NCBI GenBank assembly: GCA_017431365.1
Contig: JAFRLF010000081.1
Span: 1 to 32,315, forward strand
Length of the DNA: 32,315 nucleotides
Source: Clostridia bacterium
GTDB taxonomy: Bacteria > Bacillota > Clostridia > Christensenellales > Aristaeellaceae
Reading direction: 5' to 3'
Shown here: positions 32,022 to 32,315 of the stretch, in pieces
How the letters are laid out: each line of letters begins with the position of its first letter
Position numbering within the stretch: the stretch's first letter is position 1
Notes under the pieces: generated by a model
What the model saw: only the letters and a program-made list of their open reading frames with translations
The model's database searches: none
Told to the model about the DNA's origin: nothing
Position numbers and translations under genes: made by a program

Positions 32022-32315
32022 ATGGACATGAACGCTTTCAGCCTTAAGGGGAAAATCGCCTGGATCACCGGCGCGTCCTACGGCATCGGCTTCGCCATCG
32101 CCGAAGCCTTCCACGCCGCCGGCGCGACCATCGTCTTCAACGATATAAACGAAGAGCTCGTCAACAAGGGCCTGAAGGCCTATGAGGAAAAGGGCATCAA
32201 GGCCCACGGCTACGTCTGCGACGTCACCAACGAGGACGCGGTGCAGGCGCTGGTCAAACAGATCAAAGAAGAAGTGGGCGTCATCGACATCCTGGTCAAC
32301 AACGCCGGTATCATC
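32022..32315 (+). CDS. SDR oxidoreductase, KduD/gluconate 5-dehydrogenase type (partial)
   Basis: The first 98 residues of a short-chain dehydrogenase cut by the window end. WITGASYGIGFAIAEAF is the TGxxxGIG nucleotide site, FNDINEELV follows strand 2, CDVTNEDA the adenine-binding Asp and ILVNNAGII the NNAG motif. The sequence wording fits gluconate 5-dehydrogenase or KduD (2-deoxy-D-gluconate/2-keto-3-deoxygluconate dehydrogenase), which acts right after KduI. GAGGGGAGAAG precedes the ATG at 32022; an ATG at 32028 is an alternative. Confidence 0.9.
   Translation, partial: MDMNAFSLKGKIAWITGASYGIGFAIAEAFHAAGATIVFNDINEELVNKGLKAYEEKGIKAHGYVCDVTNEDAVQALVKQIKEEVGVIDILVNNAGII

Noticed and set aside
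1-32315. tRNA, rRNA, CRISPR array, insertion sequence or prophage
   Set aside because: No cloverleaf, conserved rRNA segment, regular direct-repeat array, transposase or phage structural gene was seen on either strand.

Overview
The window looks like the chromosome of a GC-rich, anaerobic, Clostridia-like Firmicute, with a Christensenellales or Oscillospirales type gut or digester lineage as a guess. Supporting signs are a T-box riboswitch, a FloA/NfeD membrane pair, a secreted clostripain-family protease, strong AGGAGG-type ribosome binding sites, TTGACA/TATAAT promoters with 17-bp spacers, a DNA polymerase I without proofreading residues, an oxygen-sensitive 2-oxoacid:ferredoxin oxidoreductase, and pectin-derived sugar genes. 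No rRNA, tRNA, CRISPR array, insertion sequence or phage gene was recognised.

Layout. 1-437: no gene recognised; three strong hairpins and the polA promoter. 438-5956 (+): polA, coaE, a membrane-anchored lytic transglycosylase and an oligopeptide-type binding lipoprotein, the last three overlapping or tightly packed. 6082-10171 (-): an operon of a flippase-like membrane domain fused to a GT4 glycosyltransferase, a deoxyhypusine-synthase-like protein of unknown role and a HAD phosphatase, ending at a terminator shared with the convergent lipoprotein gene. 10367-11605 (-) and 11730-14282 (+): an alpha-oxoamine synthase divergent from a Nudix hydrolase/NfeD/FloA/hypothetical cluster; the two promoters overlap at their -35 boxes. 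14559-17866 (+): a CUT1 sugar ABC importer (binding protein and two permeases, no ATPase) with a terminator-like hairpin after the binding protein. 17985-21902 (+): a 1305-residue secreted clostripain-like protease. 21977-23038 (-): a Gfo/Idh/MocA oxidoreductase. 23289-23920 (+): an AT-richer VapBC toxin-antitoxin pair. 24014-29493 (+): a promoter, a T-box leader with a tyrosine (UAC) specifier, then an AMP-forming acyl-CoA ligase, IorA, IorB and a class I/II aminotransferase. 29602-32315 (+): rhamnogalacturonan acetylesterase-like SGNH hydrolase, TIM-barrel sugar isomerase, KduI and the start of a KduD/gluconate-5-dehydrogenase-type SDR, a pectin/uronate utilisation operon cut by the window edge.

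The most notable system is the T-box operon. The three enzyme activities, run in the order ligase -> IOR -> aminotransferase, would convert an aryl acetate (for example 4-hydroxyphenylacetate) to its CoA thioester, reductively carboxylate it to the arylpyruvate and aminate it to the amino acid. A tyrosine-type T-box turns a gene on when tRNA-Tyr is uncharged, and an AMP-forming ligase spends ATP; both point to tyrosine synthesis by aryl-acid salvage rather than to amino-acid fermentation. The chemistry is known from methanogens and rumen bacteria. The T-box-controlled arrangement is, as far as I can judge from the sequence alone, worth highlighting.
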